Source: Clostridia bacterium | Lineage (GTDB): Bacteria; Bacillota; Clostridia; Oscillospirales; Butyricicoccaceae | NCBI GenBank assembly: GCA_021205365.1 | Contig: JAJPXP010000017.1 | Coordinates: 18,665-82,664, forward strand | DNA: 64,000 nucleotides | Direction of reading: 5' to 3' | Shown here: piece by piece, positions 15,616 through 25,263 of the stretch | Position numbering within the stretch: position 1 is the first letter of the stretch | Layout of the letters: each line of letters begins with the position of its first letter | Translations under genes and position numbers: made by a program | Notes under the pieces: generated by a model | Database searches by the model: none | What the model was told of the DNA's origin: nothing | The model's input: only the letters and a program-made list of their open reading frames with translations

Positions 15616-17637
15616 TTATTTTTTCTTCGGTGTTGCCCAGCCCGCCTTGCGTTTTGGCTGACGCTGCACCGTTCTCTGTTCTGCCCTGCCGGTATTCCTG
15701 CCATGGCCGGTATTTTTCCTATTGTCCCGCCTGTCATGCTTGCCCTGTGGCTTCCCATCATGGGGATTTCGTTTCTTTCCCTGTTTGCCCTGCGGCTTTG
15801 CACGGTGCAGATGGGCGAAATGCTCATTCGGCTTTGGATGGATCAGGCAGTCACGGGTATAGCCAATCAGGTCTTCACGTCCTGCCTGCAGCAGCGCTTT
15901 GATCACAACTGCACGCTTGTCGGGCCTTCTCCACTGCAGCAGTGCGCGCTGCATTTCCTTTTCCTCCGGTGTCTTGGCCACGTATACCGGCTTCATCGTC
16001 CGGGGGTCCACACCGGAATAATACATCGCTGTGGACAGGGTTCCCGGCGTCGGATAAAAATCCTGTACCTGCTGGGGCATATAGCCCACAGAATTGAGAT
16101 ATTCCGCCAGCTTCACCGCATCCTGCAGCTCTGCCCCCGGATGGGATGACATCAGGTACGGCACCAGATACTGTTTTTTGCCTAGCTTCGCGTTAATACG
16201 CTCATAGCGTTCTTTGAACCGTTTATAGACATCAAACGACGGTTTTCCCATATAATACAGCGCGTGATCGCTCATATGCTCCGGCGCAACCTTTAGCTGG
16301 CCGCTGATATGATATTTGACCAGCTCCAGGAAAAATGCATCGTTATCATCCGCCATCATATAGTCATACCGCAGGCCGGAACGGACAAAAACCTTCTTAA
16401 TGCCCGGGATTTCGCGCAGCTTGCGCAGTAAGGTCAGATAATCGGTATGATCTGCACGCAGATTCGGACAGGCCTTTGGGAACAGGCAGCGTTTATTCTG
16501 GCAAAGCCCATGTTTTTCCTGCTTTTCGCAGGCAGGAAAACGGAAATTCGCCGTCGGGCCGCCGACATCATGGATATATCCCTTGAACTCCGGGTGCTGT
16601 GCGATGCGTTTTGCTTCTGCAACCACAGATTCATGGGAGCGGGAGGAGATATACCGCCCCTGATGAAAGGCGAGCGAACAGAAATTGCAGCCGCCAAAGC
16701 AGCCTCTGTTATGGATAATAGAAAACTGCACTTCTGCAATGGCCGGCACGCCGCCGACAGCATCATAAGATGGATGATACGTCCTCTGATAGGGCAGTCC
16801 ATAGACCCAGTCCATTTCCTGGCTTGTCAATGGAACCGACGGTGGATTCTGCACCAGCAGCCGGTGCCCGTGCTTCTGGACAATTGCCTTGCCGGTAATA
16901 TGGTCCTGCTGTTCATATTGGATTTTCACCGATTCGGCGTATTTGACCTTATCCGCCAGCGTTTCCTCCCATGACGGACACCACACTGCCGGATAGGAAA
17001 TATCCTCCTGATTTTTGGTAAAATATGCAACGCCGCGGATATTTTTTGCAACGTCTGCGCCATGCTTGCCTGCCTTGAGGTTGGCTGCAATTTCCAAAAC
17101 GGATTTTTCACCCATACCAAACATCAGGCCATCTGCACCCGTATCCTGCAGGATGGATGGCATAATCCGGTCGGCCCAGTAATCATAGTGGGCAAACCGG
17201 CGCAGGCTTGCTTCCAGGCCGCCCAGATACACCGGAACATCCGGAAATGCTTTGCGGGCCAGCTTTGCGTAAACAGTCACAGCTCGGTCCGGACGTTTTC
17301 CGCCCACGCCGCCGGGAGAATAGGAATCATCGTGGCGGCGTTTCTTTGCCGCTGTATAATGCGCAACCATCGAATCAATATTGCCGCTGTTGACCAGCAC
17401 CGCATACCGCGGGCGCCCCATCGCCACAAAATCTGCTTCCGAGCGGAAATCCGGCTGGGATAGCACAGCAACCCGATAGCCCGCATCCTCCAGCACACGG
17501 GAAATGACAGCCGTGCCAAAGGACGGATGATCGACATAGGCATCCCCTGTTACCAACAGGAAATCACAGTAATACCAGCCGCGCTCCAGCATATCTTCTT
17601 TTGAAATCGGCAGGAAGCCGCCCTGTTTCTTCGCCAT
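15616..17637 (-). CDS. YgiQ/UPF0313-family radical SAM protein
   Basis: A 673-residue radical SAM enzyme of the YgiQ family. The iron-sulfur cluster motif is intact in NRGCFGGCNFCSLAFHQGR (CxxxCxxC), preceded by the family's N-terminal domain (WYYCDFLLVTGDAYVDHPSFG). Further Cys residues in KQEKHGLCQNKRCLFPKACP may bind a second metal site. The last 60 residues are a basic, Gln/Gly/Lys/Arg-rich tail that could bind RNA. I start at MAKKQGG (17637), 5 bp after GAGGAG. The reaction of the family is not established. Confidence 0.92.
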   Translation of the reverse strand: MAKKQGGFLPISKEDMLERGWYYCDFLLVTGDAYVDHPSFGTAVISRVLEDAGYRVAVLSQPDFRSEADFVAMGRPRYAVLVNSGNIDSMVAHYTAAKKRRHDDSYSPGGVGGKRPDRAVTVYAKLARKAFPDVPVYLGGLEASLRRFAHYDYWADRIMPSILQDTGADGLMFGMGEKSVLEIAANLKAGKHGADVAKNIRGVAYFTKNQEDISYPAVWCPSWEETLADKVKYAESVKIQYEQQDHITGKAIVQKHGHRLLVQNPPSVPLTSQEMDWVYGLPYQRTYHPSYDAVGGVPAIAEVQFSIIHNRGCFGGCNFCSLAFHQGRYISSRSHESVVAEAKRIAQHPEFKGYIHDVGGPTANFRFPACEKQEKHGLCQNKRCLFPKACPNLRADHTDYLTLLRKLREIPGIKKVFVRSGLRYDYMMADDNDAFFLELVKYHISGQLKVAPEHMSDHALYYMGKPSFDVYKRFKERYERINAKLGKKQYLVPYLMSSHPGAELQDAVKLAEYLNSVGYMPQQVQDFYPTPGTLSTAMYYSGVDPRTMKPVYVAKTPEEKEMQRALLQWRRPDKRAVVIKALLQAGREDLIGYTRDCLIHPKPNEHFAHLHRAKPQGKQGKKRNPHDGKPQGKHDRRDNRKNTGHGRNTGRAEQRTVQRQPKRKAGWATPKKK

Positions 17638-17868
17638 ATGCTCCTCATTTCCCATCATGCGTCTAATTCAACATTTATCATACCACAGCAGGACACAAGA
17701 TGATACGGGATTTTATCACGAATTTGCCTGTTATTTTGTTGAGAAATTCCAACATCTGTGTCAACTCCTGTAACGCAGATATCTAATTCTTGTCTTTTCT
17801 CAACCAGCGGTTGCCCCATCCCGTTGATTTTCCGACGAACGGTTGTACCCGAACCAACTACTGTTCCC

Positions 17869-17897
17869 TTGTCCTGCCCCTTTACAAGCGGTACAAT
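17869..17897 (+). promoter_or_regulatory. Promoter of the XRE regulator gene
   Basis: TTGTCC (17869-17874), a 17-bp spacer and TACAAT (17892-17897), 33 bp before the ATG. The preceding 230 bp, divergent from the YgiQ gene, shows no gene. Confidence 0.6.
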
Positions 17898-17930
17898 AAT
17901 ACCATAAAACAGGAAAGGAGGATTCTGGTA

Positions 17931-18416
17931 ATGAATCAACTCGGCAAACGAATTGCAACGCTGCGCAAGCAGCGCGGCATCACACAGGAAACGCTGGCAG
18001 AAGCTTTGGGCGTCTCCCCTCAGGCAGTGTCCAAGTGGGAAACCGACAATTCCTGCCCGGATATATCTCTGCTTCCAAAGCTGGCTTCTGAACTGGGTGT
18101 GACAGTGGACGCGTTATTATCCGATGGTATGCCGGTGCAGCTCGTCCCAAAAGAACAGCGCAAATCCGTTGATGATATGATGCTGCATGTCACCGTTGAC
18201 TCCCCCAAGGGAGATAAAGTGCGTGTCAATCTGCCGATGACACTGGTGAAAATCGGCCTGGAAATCGCTAAATTTATCCCGCAGACCAAGGACGCGGACA
18301 TCATCAAACAAATTGATATTGAACAGATTCTGCTTATGGTAGACAGCGGTCTGATCGGCAAGCTGGTGGAAGTGGAAGCTGCCGACGGTACAACCGTTGA
18401 GGTTGTCGTAGAATGA
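17931..18416 (+). CDS. XRE-family transcriptional regulator
   Basis: A 161-residue protein with an N-terminal Cro/CI helix-turn-helix (GKRIATLRKQRGITQETLAEALGVSPQAVSKWET, residues 5-38) and a C-terminal region ending in LVEVEAADGTTVEVVVE, as in regulators with a SHOCT-like or membrane-bilayer-associated tail. The ATG at 17931 follows AAAGGAGG; an open frame extends upstream without a ribosome site. The next small gene overlaps by ATGA and repeats the VEVxAxDGTxxxI motif. Confidence 0.88.
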   Translation: MNQLGKRIATLRKQRGITQETLAEALGVSPQAVSKWETDNSCPDISLLPKLASELGVTVDALLSDGMPVQLVPKEQRKSVDDMMLHVTVDSPKGDKVRVNLPMTLVKIGLEIAKFIPQTKDADIIKQIDIEQILLMVDSGLIGKLVEVEAADGTTVEVVVE

Positions 18417-18652
18417 AAATTTTTATCAAAAAACGATTCCCTCTCATCATCTATGTTCCCAACCGGCTGCTTTGCAGCCGGCCGGTCTCCGCCATCATTG
18501 CGCATGCAATCCAACGGGACGGCATCCCGATCGACCGCCCCACACTCGCCCGCCTGCTCCGGCAGTGCTGTGATATCTTTGCGCAGCACTCCGGGCTGGA
18601 TTTCGTAGAAGTATATGCCAGTGACGGGACACAGATACACATCAGGCTGTAG
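18413..18652 (+). CDS. Small partner protein of the XRE regulator
   Basis: A 79-residue protein overlapping the regulator by 4 bp. It starts with a basic, hydrophobic N-terminus (MKIFIKKRFPLIIYVPNRLL) and ends with GLDFVEVYASDGTQIHIRL, which repeats the C-terminal VEVEAADGTTVEV motif of the regulator. The shared motif suggests the two interact or bind the same ligand. No known function. Confidence 0.65.
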   Translation: MKIFIKKRFPLIIYVPNRLLCSRPVSAIIAHAIQRDGIPIDRPTLARLLRQCCDIFAQHSGLDFVEVYASDGTQIHIRL

Positions 18653-18719
18653 GCATAGCTGGTATCCCCGGTTCTTCCATCATACCAGGGGATACCGAAA
18701 CAAATATTCAGACACAAAA

Positions 18720-18752
18720 CCGCCGCTTTCTGCAACAGAAAGCGGCGGTTGT
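18720..18752. terminator. Bidirectional terminator
   Basis: AACCGCCGCTTTC-TGCAACA-GAAAGCGGCGGTTGTTT between convergent genes. A second inverted repeat GGTATCCCC/GGGGATACC at about 18661-18696, without a T-tract, precedes it. Confidence 0.85.
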
Positions 18753-18771
18753 TTCCATTTTCAGCAATCCA

Positions 18772-19278
18772 TCAGTCGTTTACATATGCTGCAACGATCT
18801 GTCCGATATACATCTTGTGATAATCCGGTGTTTCGTATGCCCTGTCGAAAATCGGCTGATCTGTGCAGTTTTCCGGCGGCAGCTCCTGTGCATACATCTT
18901 CTTGCACACCAGGGTATAAGCAGCTTCCTCAAAGGTCGGGCAGCCGTCAACCACAGCCGCAGTCAGTCGGGATTCCTTCAGCTTATCGATATCACGTCCG
19001 GACTTGCTGCCTGCCAGTTGCAGCGCCTTCTGGTGGCCCGGCTTCAGGGAAGTCAGCGTAAACATGTCATTGTCTTCCATATAGCCAAAGGTATGGCGGG
19101 AATGGCGGACATAGACCGTGACAGCAGGCTTAAACCAAAGTTCACCGATCATGCCCCAGTTAATGGTCATGAAATTGAAATCATCTTCCTTGCCGGCAGC
19201 CAGCAGCATCCACTTATTGCAAACTTCATCAATCACGTTGCCCGGCAGCTCGGTCGGTTCAATCTTACGGAAAGACAT
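18772..19278 (-). CDS. Flavin reductase-like, FMN-binding split-barrel protein
   Basis: A 168-residue protein of the flavoredoxin/flavin reductase family: an FMN-binding split barrel used for electron transfer to flavin-dependent or radical enzymes. The conserved N-terminal half (NFMTINWGMIGELWFKPAVTVYVRHSRHTFGYM) and the downstream FTLTSL pattern fit the family, as does the length. GAGGAGGTT lies upstream of the ATG. The gene appears to stand alone. Confidence 0.85.
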   Translation of the reverse strand: MSFRKIEPTELPGNVIDEVCNKWMLLAAGKEDDFNFMTINWGMIGELWFKPAVTVYVRHSRHTFGYMEDNDMFTLTSLKPGHQKALQLAGSKSGRDIDKLKESRLTAAVVDGCPTFEEAAYTLVCKKMYAQELPPENCTDQPIFDRAYETPDYHKMYIGQIVAAYVND

Positions 19279-19418
19279 AATAATACAACCTCCTCATGTT
19301 GTTGATGGTTTTATCTTACTATAACTTAGGGAGAATATGCAAGACCTGTGCGCTATACAGCAGGAGATTTCAGAGAAGCGGATTGTCGCCCCAGCGTGCC
19401 AGCCGTACAATGCCATCA

Positions 19419-22151
19419 TCAAATCTGCTGTCTCAACTGTATTTCCTTCCAGTCATCTGCGGAAATCAATACCCTGCGGGGCTTGGAGCCTTCAAATGGC
19501 CCGACAATCCCACGCTGTTCCATCTGGTCCACCAGACGGGCGGCACGTGCATAGCCCAGCTTCAAACGCCTTTGCAGCATGGAAACCGACGCCTGTCCGG
19601 ATTCCACAACAATCTTGATCGCCTGCGGCAGCAGTTCATCCTCATCCTCTGCCGCGTGATAGCCGTCCCCTGAGGAGTCGGATTCCGCCTGACGTTCAAT
19701 ATGGTCGATCACTTCCTGTGAATATTCTACAGAAGCAGTTGCCTTCACATGGGAAATGACCCGTTCAATTTCCTCTGTGCTGACGAAGCAGCCCTGTATA
19801 CGCAACGGTTTATTCAGGTTGATTGGAGAATACAGCATATCGCCCTTGCCAATCAGCTTCTCTGCACCAGTCGTATCCAGAATGATACGGGATTCCACCT
19901 GGGATGCCACCGCGAAGGCAATACGGGATGGAATATTGGACTTCATCAGTCCGGTGATGACATCCGTGGATGGCCGCTGGGTCGCAACAACCAGATGCAT
20001 GCCCGCAGCACGTGCCTTCTGCGCAATACGGCAAATGGAGGTTTCCACTTCCTTGGCAGCAACCATCATCAGATCTGCCAGCTCGTCAATGACAATGACA
20101 ATCTGCGGAAGAACCTCCGGCCTGCGTGCCGGACTGGGCTCTTCACCGTCAATTTCCATGTTCGGTTCCTGCGCCTGCTGCTCCAGCTGCTGGCGGACAA
20201 TCTGGTTATAATCCTCCAGGCCACGCACGCCTGTCGCGGCAAACAGGGCATACCGGCGCTCCATTTCACTCACGGCCCAGCTCAACGCGCCGGACGCCTT
20301 TTTCGGGTCTGTGACAACCGGAATCAATAGATGCGGGATGCCGTTATAATTGCCCAGCTCTACCATTTTGGGGTCGATCATAATCAATCTGACATCCTCC
20401 GGTGCAGATTTATACAGCAGGGAAATCAGGATAGAGTTGATGCACACCGATTTACCGGAACCGGTAGTACCGGCAATCAGCAGATGCGGCATTTTTGCAA
20501 GGTCGATGACCTGTGCTGTGCCTGTGATATCCTTGCCCAGCGCAACCGAAAGGCTTGCCCGAGACCGTTCAAAATTCCGTGAGCCGATCACATCACGCAG
20601 TGCAACCATCTGCACGGTTTTGTTCGGCACCTCGATGCCGACAGCGAGCTTATCCGGGATCGGCGCAATGCGAACCGTATCGGCGCCAAGCGAAAGGGCA
20701 ATATCGTCCGCCAGCGCTGTGATACGGGAGAATTTCACACCGCGTTCTATCTGGATTTCAAACCGCGTAACCGACGGCCCGCGTACAATATTGATAATCT
20801 GTACATCGATGCCAAAGGAAGACAGCGTGTCTACCAGGCGTTCCGCACTTTCCTTTAATTCTGCACGTACACCGGCGCCGGATGCCTTCGGTGCCGCCCG
20901 CAGCAGATCAATGGGTGGATACAGATATTCCTGTACCGGCATTTCCATGGCACTGGCAATTTCCTGATGCACCTGTGCATGAACTTCCTCTTTCGAAGGT
21001 TCGGATTCCTCCGGCGGCGCCGGAGGTGCATCTGCATCCTGCGGCATAGGAATGGCATTTTCCCATGGTGGGAGATCTTCCTTCTGCGGCAAGCTGTCAG
21101 ACGTGTCCGGTATGACCTCTGCCAGACGCTGTTTCCTTGCCATCCGGCGCTCATAGCGTTCACGGGATACCGCAGCAGCTTCTTCCTTGGCCTGTTCGAA
21201 GGCTTCCTGTTCAATCATATCGCACGGTATACTCTGCTGTTCCTCGGCTTCTGCCAGCGCGACAGCTTCCTGCTCGGCTTTGAGGCGTTCTGCCTTGCGC
21301 TTTGCACGCTCATTTCGCAGGAAAGTAAAGATATTGCCGCGTTTCTTCTTCCTTTTTCCGGATACAGCTGTATCTTCTTCCGTTTTTTGAGACTTTTTCT
21401 TCTTTGCGGGTGTGACAGTCATATCCTGCTCACGCAGCTGCTCCACATCTTCGATGAAAAATTCCCTTATTCCTGCATAGATCCGTGCTGGTGTGGTATT
21501 AAAGACGATGAGCAGGAAAATGCACATCACCAGAACCAGCAGGATTTTTGCGCCCGTGGCGGACATCAGGACGCTGAGTACCGTTGCCAGCATACCGCCG
21601 ATGACACCGCCCATATGTAAGGACTGCCCTTGCTGCCACAGCGTGATGATGCTGGTAAAGGACAGTGTCATGCGCGGGTTGACGAGAATGCAGTGGGCCA
21701 GTGCGCTCCAGAGGATTGGGAACAATGTGATGCATACCACACGGAGCCGTACCGGCTGCATGTCGCACAGGGCAAACATACCGCCAATGCACAGGAAAAT
21801 CCAGAAGAAACTGGTGCTCCAACCAAGCAATCCGCCAGTCAGGTGCAGAATCCCGGTGAGCAGGACACCGTCCAGCCGGCACAATGCCAGCACCAGAATA
21901 ACTGCAAGCAGCAGCAGACCGACGCCCACTGCCACATTATTCCATGCCTGTGTGGTCTGCTGGGAGCCTGTCCTGCGGGTGCGTGTACCCGTTGATTTTG
22001 TTGTTTTTCTGCGCGTTGTGCTGCCGGAGGAAGTACGCTTCCGCGTACTGCTGCGGGATCGGGTCCCCGTCTTCCGTTTGGTTCCGGCTGCCGCAGACTT
22101 CTTCGTCGATGATTTCTTTGCAGACGAAGTGGATTTCTTTGTTGATGCCAA
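19419..22151 (-). CDS. ftsK: FtsK/SpoIIIE DNA translocase
   Basis: A roughly 910-residue membrane-anchored motor that pumps chromosomal DNA through the division or sporulation septum. It has a basic Ser/Thr/Lys/Arg-rich N-terminus, about four transmembrane helices, a long charged linker, and the motor with Walker A GTTGSGKSVCIN, Walker B VIVIDELADLMM, and ATQRPSTDVITG. The C-terminal gamma winged helix (SVSMLQRRLKLGYARAARLVDQMEQRGIVGPFEGSKPR) reads DNA polarity sequences. I prefer a TTG start at 22151 (MASTKKST) after AGCAGGTG; an open frame to 22208 has no ribosome site. Whether it acts in division, sporulation or both cannot be told. Confidence 0.94.
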   Translation of the reverse strand: MASTKKSTSSAKKSSTKKSAAAGTKRKTGTRSRSSTRKRTSSGSTTRRKTTKSTGTRTRRTGSQQTTQAWNNVAVGVGLLLLAVILVLALCRLDGVLLTGILHLTGGLLGWSTSFFWIFLCIGGMFALCDMQPVRLRVVCITLFPILWSALAHCILVNPRMTLSFTSIITLWQQGQSLHMGGVIGGMLATVLSVLMSATGAKILLVLVMCIFLLIVFNTTPARIYAGIREFFIEDVEQLREQDMTVTPAKKKKSQKTEEDTAVSGKRKKKRGNIFTFLRNERAKRKAERLKAEQEAVALAEAEEQQSIPCDMIEQEAFEQAKEEAAAVSRERYERRMARKQRLAEVIPDTSDSLPQKEDLPPWENAIPMPQDADAPPAPPEESEPSKEEVHAQVHQEIASAMEMPVQEYLYPPIDLLRAAPKASGAGVRAELKESAERLVDTLSSFGIDVQIINIVRGPSVTRFEIQIERGVKFSRITALADDIALSLGADTVRIAPIPDKLAVGIEVPNKTVQMVALRDVIGSRNFERSRASLSVALGKDITGTAQVIDLAKMPHLLIAGTTGSGKSVCINSILISLLYKSAPEDVRLIMIDPKMVELGNYNGIPHLLIPVVTDPKKASGALSWAVSEMERRYALFAATGVRGLEDYNQIVRQQLEQQAQEPNMEIDGEEPSPARRPEVLPQIVIVIDELADLMMVAAKEVETSICRIAQKARAAGMHLVVATQRPSTDVITGLMKSNIPSRIAFAVASQVESRIILDTTGAEKLIGKGDMLYSPINLNKPLRIQGCFVSTEEIERVISHVKATASVEYSQEVIDHIERQAESDSSGDGYHAAEDEDELLPQAIKIVVESGQASVSMLQRRLKLGYARAARLVDQMEQRGIVGPFEGSKPRRVLISADDWKEIQLRQQI

Positions 22152-22386
22152 TGTAATATAACACCTGCTTTCCCTGCTATCGTACCATAAAACCGGAAAA
22201 ATTGCCACATTGACCGTTGCATTTTTCCGCGCAGGTATGTATTCTATAATAGACAGGGTTTATCACGTGGAAAAACTGTCTTTTTCTGCCGGTTCTGCAA
22301 AAGTTTTTTTGTCCATCTGCGGAATTGTTCATACTTTTGTAATAGCCGCCTGTTATACTTACTTCTCAAGAAAGGAACTGTGTCCT

Positions 22387-23184
22387 TTGAATATAGCCAT
22401 TATTCTCAGCTATGACGGCACAGCCTACCATGGCTGGCAGACACAGCGGAATGCTATTTCCGTCCAGCAGACTGTCACCGAAGCAATTGCAGCGCTGCTG
22501 GGACAGGAGGTTTCCGTTTCCGGTGTCGGCCGCACAGATGCGGGCGTACATGCCAGGCGTTATGTCGCAAACTTCCATGCGGACTGCACCATTCCAATGG
22601 ACCGCCTGCCGCTTGCCATCAATTCCCATCTGCCGATGGATATTGCGGTTTCCGGCGCTGCCGTCGTGCCGGATTCCTTTGACGCACGTTTTTCCTGTAC
22701 CAGAAAGGAATATACTTACCTCATCTGTCCGGGCAAAATCCGTGACCCATTTGCTGTCAGCCGCAGCTATTTCTATCCCTATCCGCTGGACGTGGGTGCC
22801 ATGCAGCGGGCAGCACAATACTTTATCGGGCGGCAGGATTTTGCAGCAGTCCGTTCTATGGGAACACCGGTAAAATCCACAGTTCGTGAAATTTTCACCT
22901 GCAGTGCAGATACGGTTGGCAGTTATGTCCGTATCCGTGTTTCCGCTGACGGTTTCCTGTATAACATGGTACGTGCCATTTCCGGCACACTGCTATATGC
23001 CGGGCAGGGAAAATTCCCGCCGGAGGATATCCCCCGGATTCTCGCCAGCTGTGACCGGGAGCAGGCAGGACCTACCCTGCCGCCGCAGGGCCTGTACATG
23101 AGCCGCCTGTGGTATGACGATACGCCTGCGCTGGAGCCGTTCCAGCTCACCAGGGAATGGAACGTATCAGGAGGTCTGCTATAA
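22387..23184 (+). CDS. truA: tRNA pseudouridine synthase A
   Basis: A 265-residue enzyme that makes pseudouridine at positions 38-40 of the tRNA anticodon arm. The catalytic aspartate lies in GVGRTDAGVHA, and FxxRxxxxxKEYTYLI and the C-terminal FLYNMVRAISGTLL are family hallmarks. The start is a TTG (LNIAIILSYDGTAYHGWQ) 9 bp after AGAAAGGA; the conserved N-terminus begins exactly there. Its stop overlaps the ATG of the DUF5711 gene (TAATG). Confidence 0.95.
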   Translation: MNIAIILSYDGTAYHGWQTQRNAISVQQTVTEAIAALLGQEVSVSGVGRTDAGVHARRYVANFHADCTIPMDRLPLAINSHLPMDIAVSGAAVVPDSFDARFSCTRKEYTYLICPGKIRDPFAVSRSYFYPYPLDVGAMQRAAQYFIGRQDFAAVRSMGTPVKSTVREIFTCSADTVGSYVRIRVSADGFLYNMVRAISGTLLYAGQGKFPPEDIPRILASCDREQAGPTLPPQGLYMSRLWYDDTPALEPFQLTREWNVSGGLL

Positions 23185-24413
23185 TGAAAAAATTTCGCCC
23201 TTCCCGCCGGGATTACCTGACGGAAAACAGCACGGACCCTGCGCTGCGCACCATATACCGTATCCGGCATTATGTCGGCTGGCTGCTGGCGGCCGTTTCT
23301 ATTTTATTTGTCGCGCTGAACCTTCAGCTGTTTACCCCGGCAAGCCTGAAAAATATCCGTTCCTCCCTGCAGGCAGCTTCTCTGGTTTCTGCCGGGGACA
23401 CGACGGTGATCTCGTATCCGTCCGGTTCTACCAAATGCATCCTGCCCTTTGGCAACGGCATCGCCATCTGCTCGGACAATGCATTGAATTTCGAGCTGCC
23501 GAGTAAATATTCCCAGATGGAAATGACCCTGACCTATGCCAATCCGGTCATGCGTGCCTCGAACCAGTACCTGCTGGTATTTGACCGCAACGCATACCGT
23601 TTTACGGTGACCAACACACTTTCCGAGCTGTATTCACAGACCATGACGTCTCCGATTACCAATGCGGATATTGCCACCAACGGCAGCGTCGCCATCGTCA
23701 CGGACGAAGCAGGCTACAAAAGTGCGGTCACGGTCTACAACATTGACAACGAACAGCTGTATAAATGGTCCTCTCCCGACTATTATATTATGTCAGCTGT
23801 ACTTTCTTCTGACGGGCGCAGGCTTGCAATATTCTGCTTCAAACAGGATGGCCTTACCCTGACCTCCCGTCTGTTTTTCACCGACATCAGCTCGTCTGAA
23901 AGCCCGGAAAACGGTGTGGATATGAACAGTAACCTTGTTCTCGGCATGAAATTCCTGGGCAACAACACCGTATGTGCTGTCTGCGACAATGCCACTTATG
24001 TTATTTCGCGCAGCGGCCAGATCCGGTATCAGACGGAATACTCCTCGGATGACCTGATTGCATTCGACCTTGCAGAAGACTGCGTTGCGCTGGCAACGGA
24101 GGCCTATTCACAGACCAGCCGTGCGGAAATTGTCCTGATCAATGCCCGTGGAACAGCATCCCGCAATCCATTGAGCCTGTCGACTGAGCCGGATTCCATC
24201 AGCTATTGTGACGGACGTCTTGCAGTTCTGACCGGCGATAGTGTAACCTTTTACTCCAAGAGTCTGCGTGAAATTGACCAGCAGACCAACCTTGCGGGCG
24301 TCTCCCGCATTTATATGCGCTCCGGCGGAACAGCCATTGCCCTGTTTAACAGTCAGGCCCGTGTGCTGACCATCGGCAACCCGTTAAAAGACCTGAATTC
24401 CGACGATGATTAA
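23184..24413 (+). CDS. DUF5711-family membrane-anchored protein
   Basis: A 409-residue protein with a short basic cytoplasmic N-terminus, one transmembrane helix (about 32-52, YVGWLLAAVSILFVALNLQLF) and a large extracellular part of repeated beta strands reminiscent of a propeller (YLLVFDRNAYRFTV, GYKSAVTVYNIDNEQLYKWSS and similar). It matches the DUF5711 pattern found in clostridia, of unknown function. It overlaps truA and is followed by cvpA 32 bp later, so the three form an operon. AGGAGG precedes the ATG. Confidence 0.8.
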   Translation: MKKFRPSRRDYLTENSTDPALRTIYRIRHYVGWLLAAVSILFVALNLQLFTPASLKNIRSSLQAASLVSAGDTTVISYPSGSTKCILPFGNGIAICSDNALNFELPSKYSQMEMTLTYANPVMRASNQYLLVFDRNAYRFTVTNTLSELYSQTMTSPITNADIATNGSVAIVTDEAGYKSAVTVYNIDNEQLYKWSSPDYYIMSAVLSSDGRRLAIFCFKQDGLTLTSRLFFTDISSSESPENGVDMNSNLVLGMKFLGNNTVCAVCDNATYVISRSGQIRYQTEYSSDDLIAFDLAEDCVALATEAYSQTSRAEIVLINARGTASRNPLSLSTEPDSISYCDGRLAVLTGDSVTFYSKSLREIDQQTNLAGVSRIYMRSGGTAIALFNSQARVLTIGNPLKDLNSDDD

Positions 24414-24445
24414 GCCGCCGGTACCTTTGAAAGGACGGAATTTGT

Positions 24446-25123
24446 ATGACCACTGTTGACTGGATTATTTTACTTGTTATTATCGTATACGTGATTGCAG
24501 GCATCCGAAAGGGCTTTATTGCCACCATCGCCAGTGCTCTTGGCTCTATTGTTGCGCTGGTGGGCGCACTGATTGCCGCATCACAGCTGAAAGCACCGGT
24601 AGGTACTTTCCTCGCACCTCATCTGACACAGTCTGTCAGCGAGCATATCCCCGAGCTGAATACCTATTCCGGTTCCGCAAACGATCTCTGGAACAGCATT
24701 TCCGGCTATCTGCAGAGCATCCTCACTGCACACGGCATTTCCCTGGACGAATCCAGCGAAGACCCTGCCAACATCCTGCTGAACGCCATTTCACAGGCGG
24801 TCGGTGAATCCATGGCATATATTGTCATCTTCTTCGTCGCTTTCATCGTGCTCCGGGCACTCATCCACATGGTGGTTTCCGTGCTCGATCTCATTGCCGG
24901 CCTTCCGGTTATCAGCTCCTTCAATGCGCTGCTGGGCGGCGTTGTCGGCCTGATTACCGGCCTGCTGCTGTGTACCATCGTGCTGTGGGCAATCAAGCTG
25001 GTTGTTCCATCCGCTTATTCCGATGCCGGTATGCTTTCACCATCTGTTATGTCCAACTCCACCATCGCCAGCAAGCTGGTAGGCTGGAATGACGGCGTTT
25101 CCCTGTTTGAAAACGTCCCGTGA
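24446..25123 (+). CDS. CvpA-family membrane protein
   Basis: A 225-residue protein with the CvpA N-terminus (DWIILLVIIVYVIAGIRKGFIATIASALGSIVALVGALIAA) and four predicted transmembrane helices; helices 3 and 4 flank FNALLGGVVGLITGLLLCTIVLW. CvpA proteins are linked to colicin V export and envelope integrity in enterics; in Firmicutes the role is unclear. AAAGGACGG precedes the ATG. It is the last gene of the truA-DUF5711-cvpA unit. Confidence 0.88.
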   Translation: MTTVDWIILLVIIVYVIAGIRKGFIATIASALGSIVALVGALIAASQLKAPVGTFLAPHLTQSVSEHIPELNTYSGSANDLWNSISGYLQSILTAHGISLDESSEDPANILLNAISQAVGESMAYIVIFFVAFIVLRALIHMVVSVLDLIAGLPVISSFNALLGGVVGLITGLLLCTIVLWAIKLVVPSAYSDAGMLSPSVMSNSTIASKLVGWNDGVSLFENVP

Positions 25124-25263
25124 AACGATTGATTTGAAAGAAACTGCGAAAGACTGATTATACTATATCACACAGCCTGCGCACTGGCGCAGTGTTACGT
25201 TAACGAAGGGCTTACTCTGCCTGTCGGCACGAAATCCCCCTCAAAGAAAGGAAAAATACCCCT

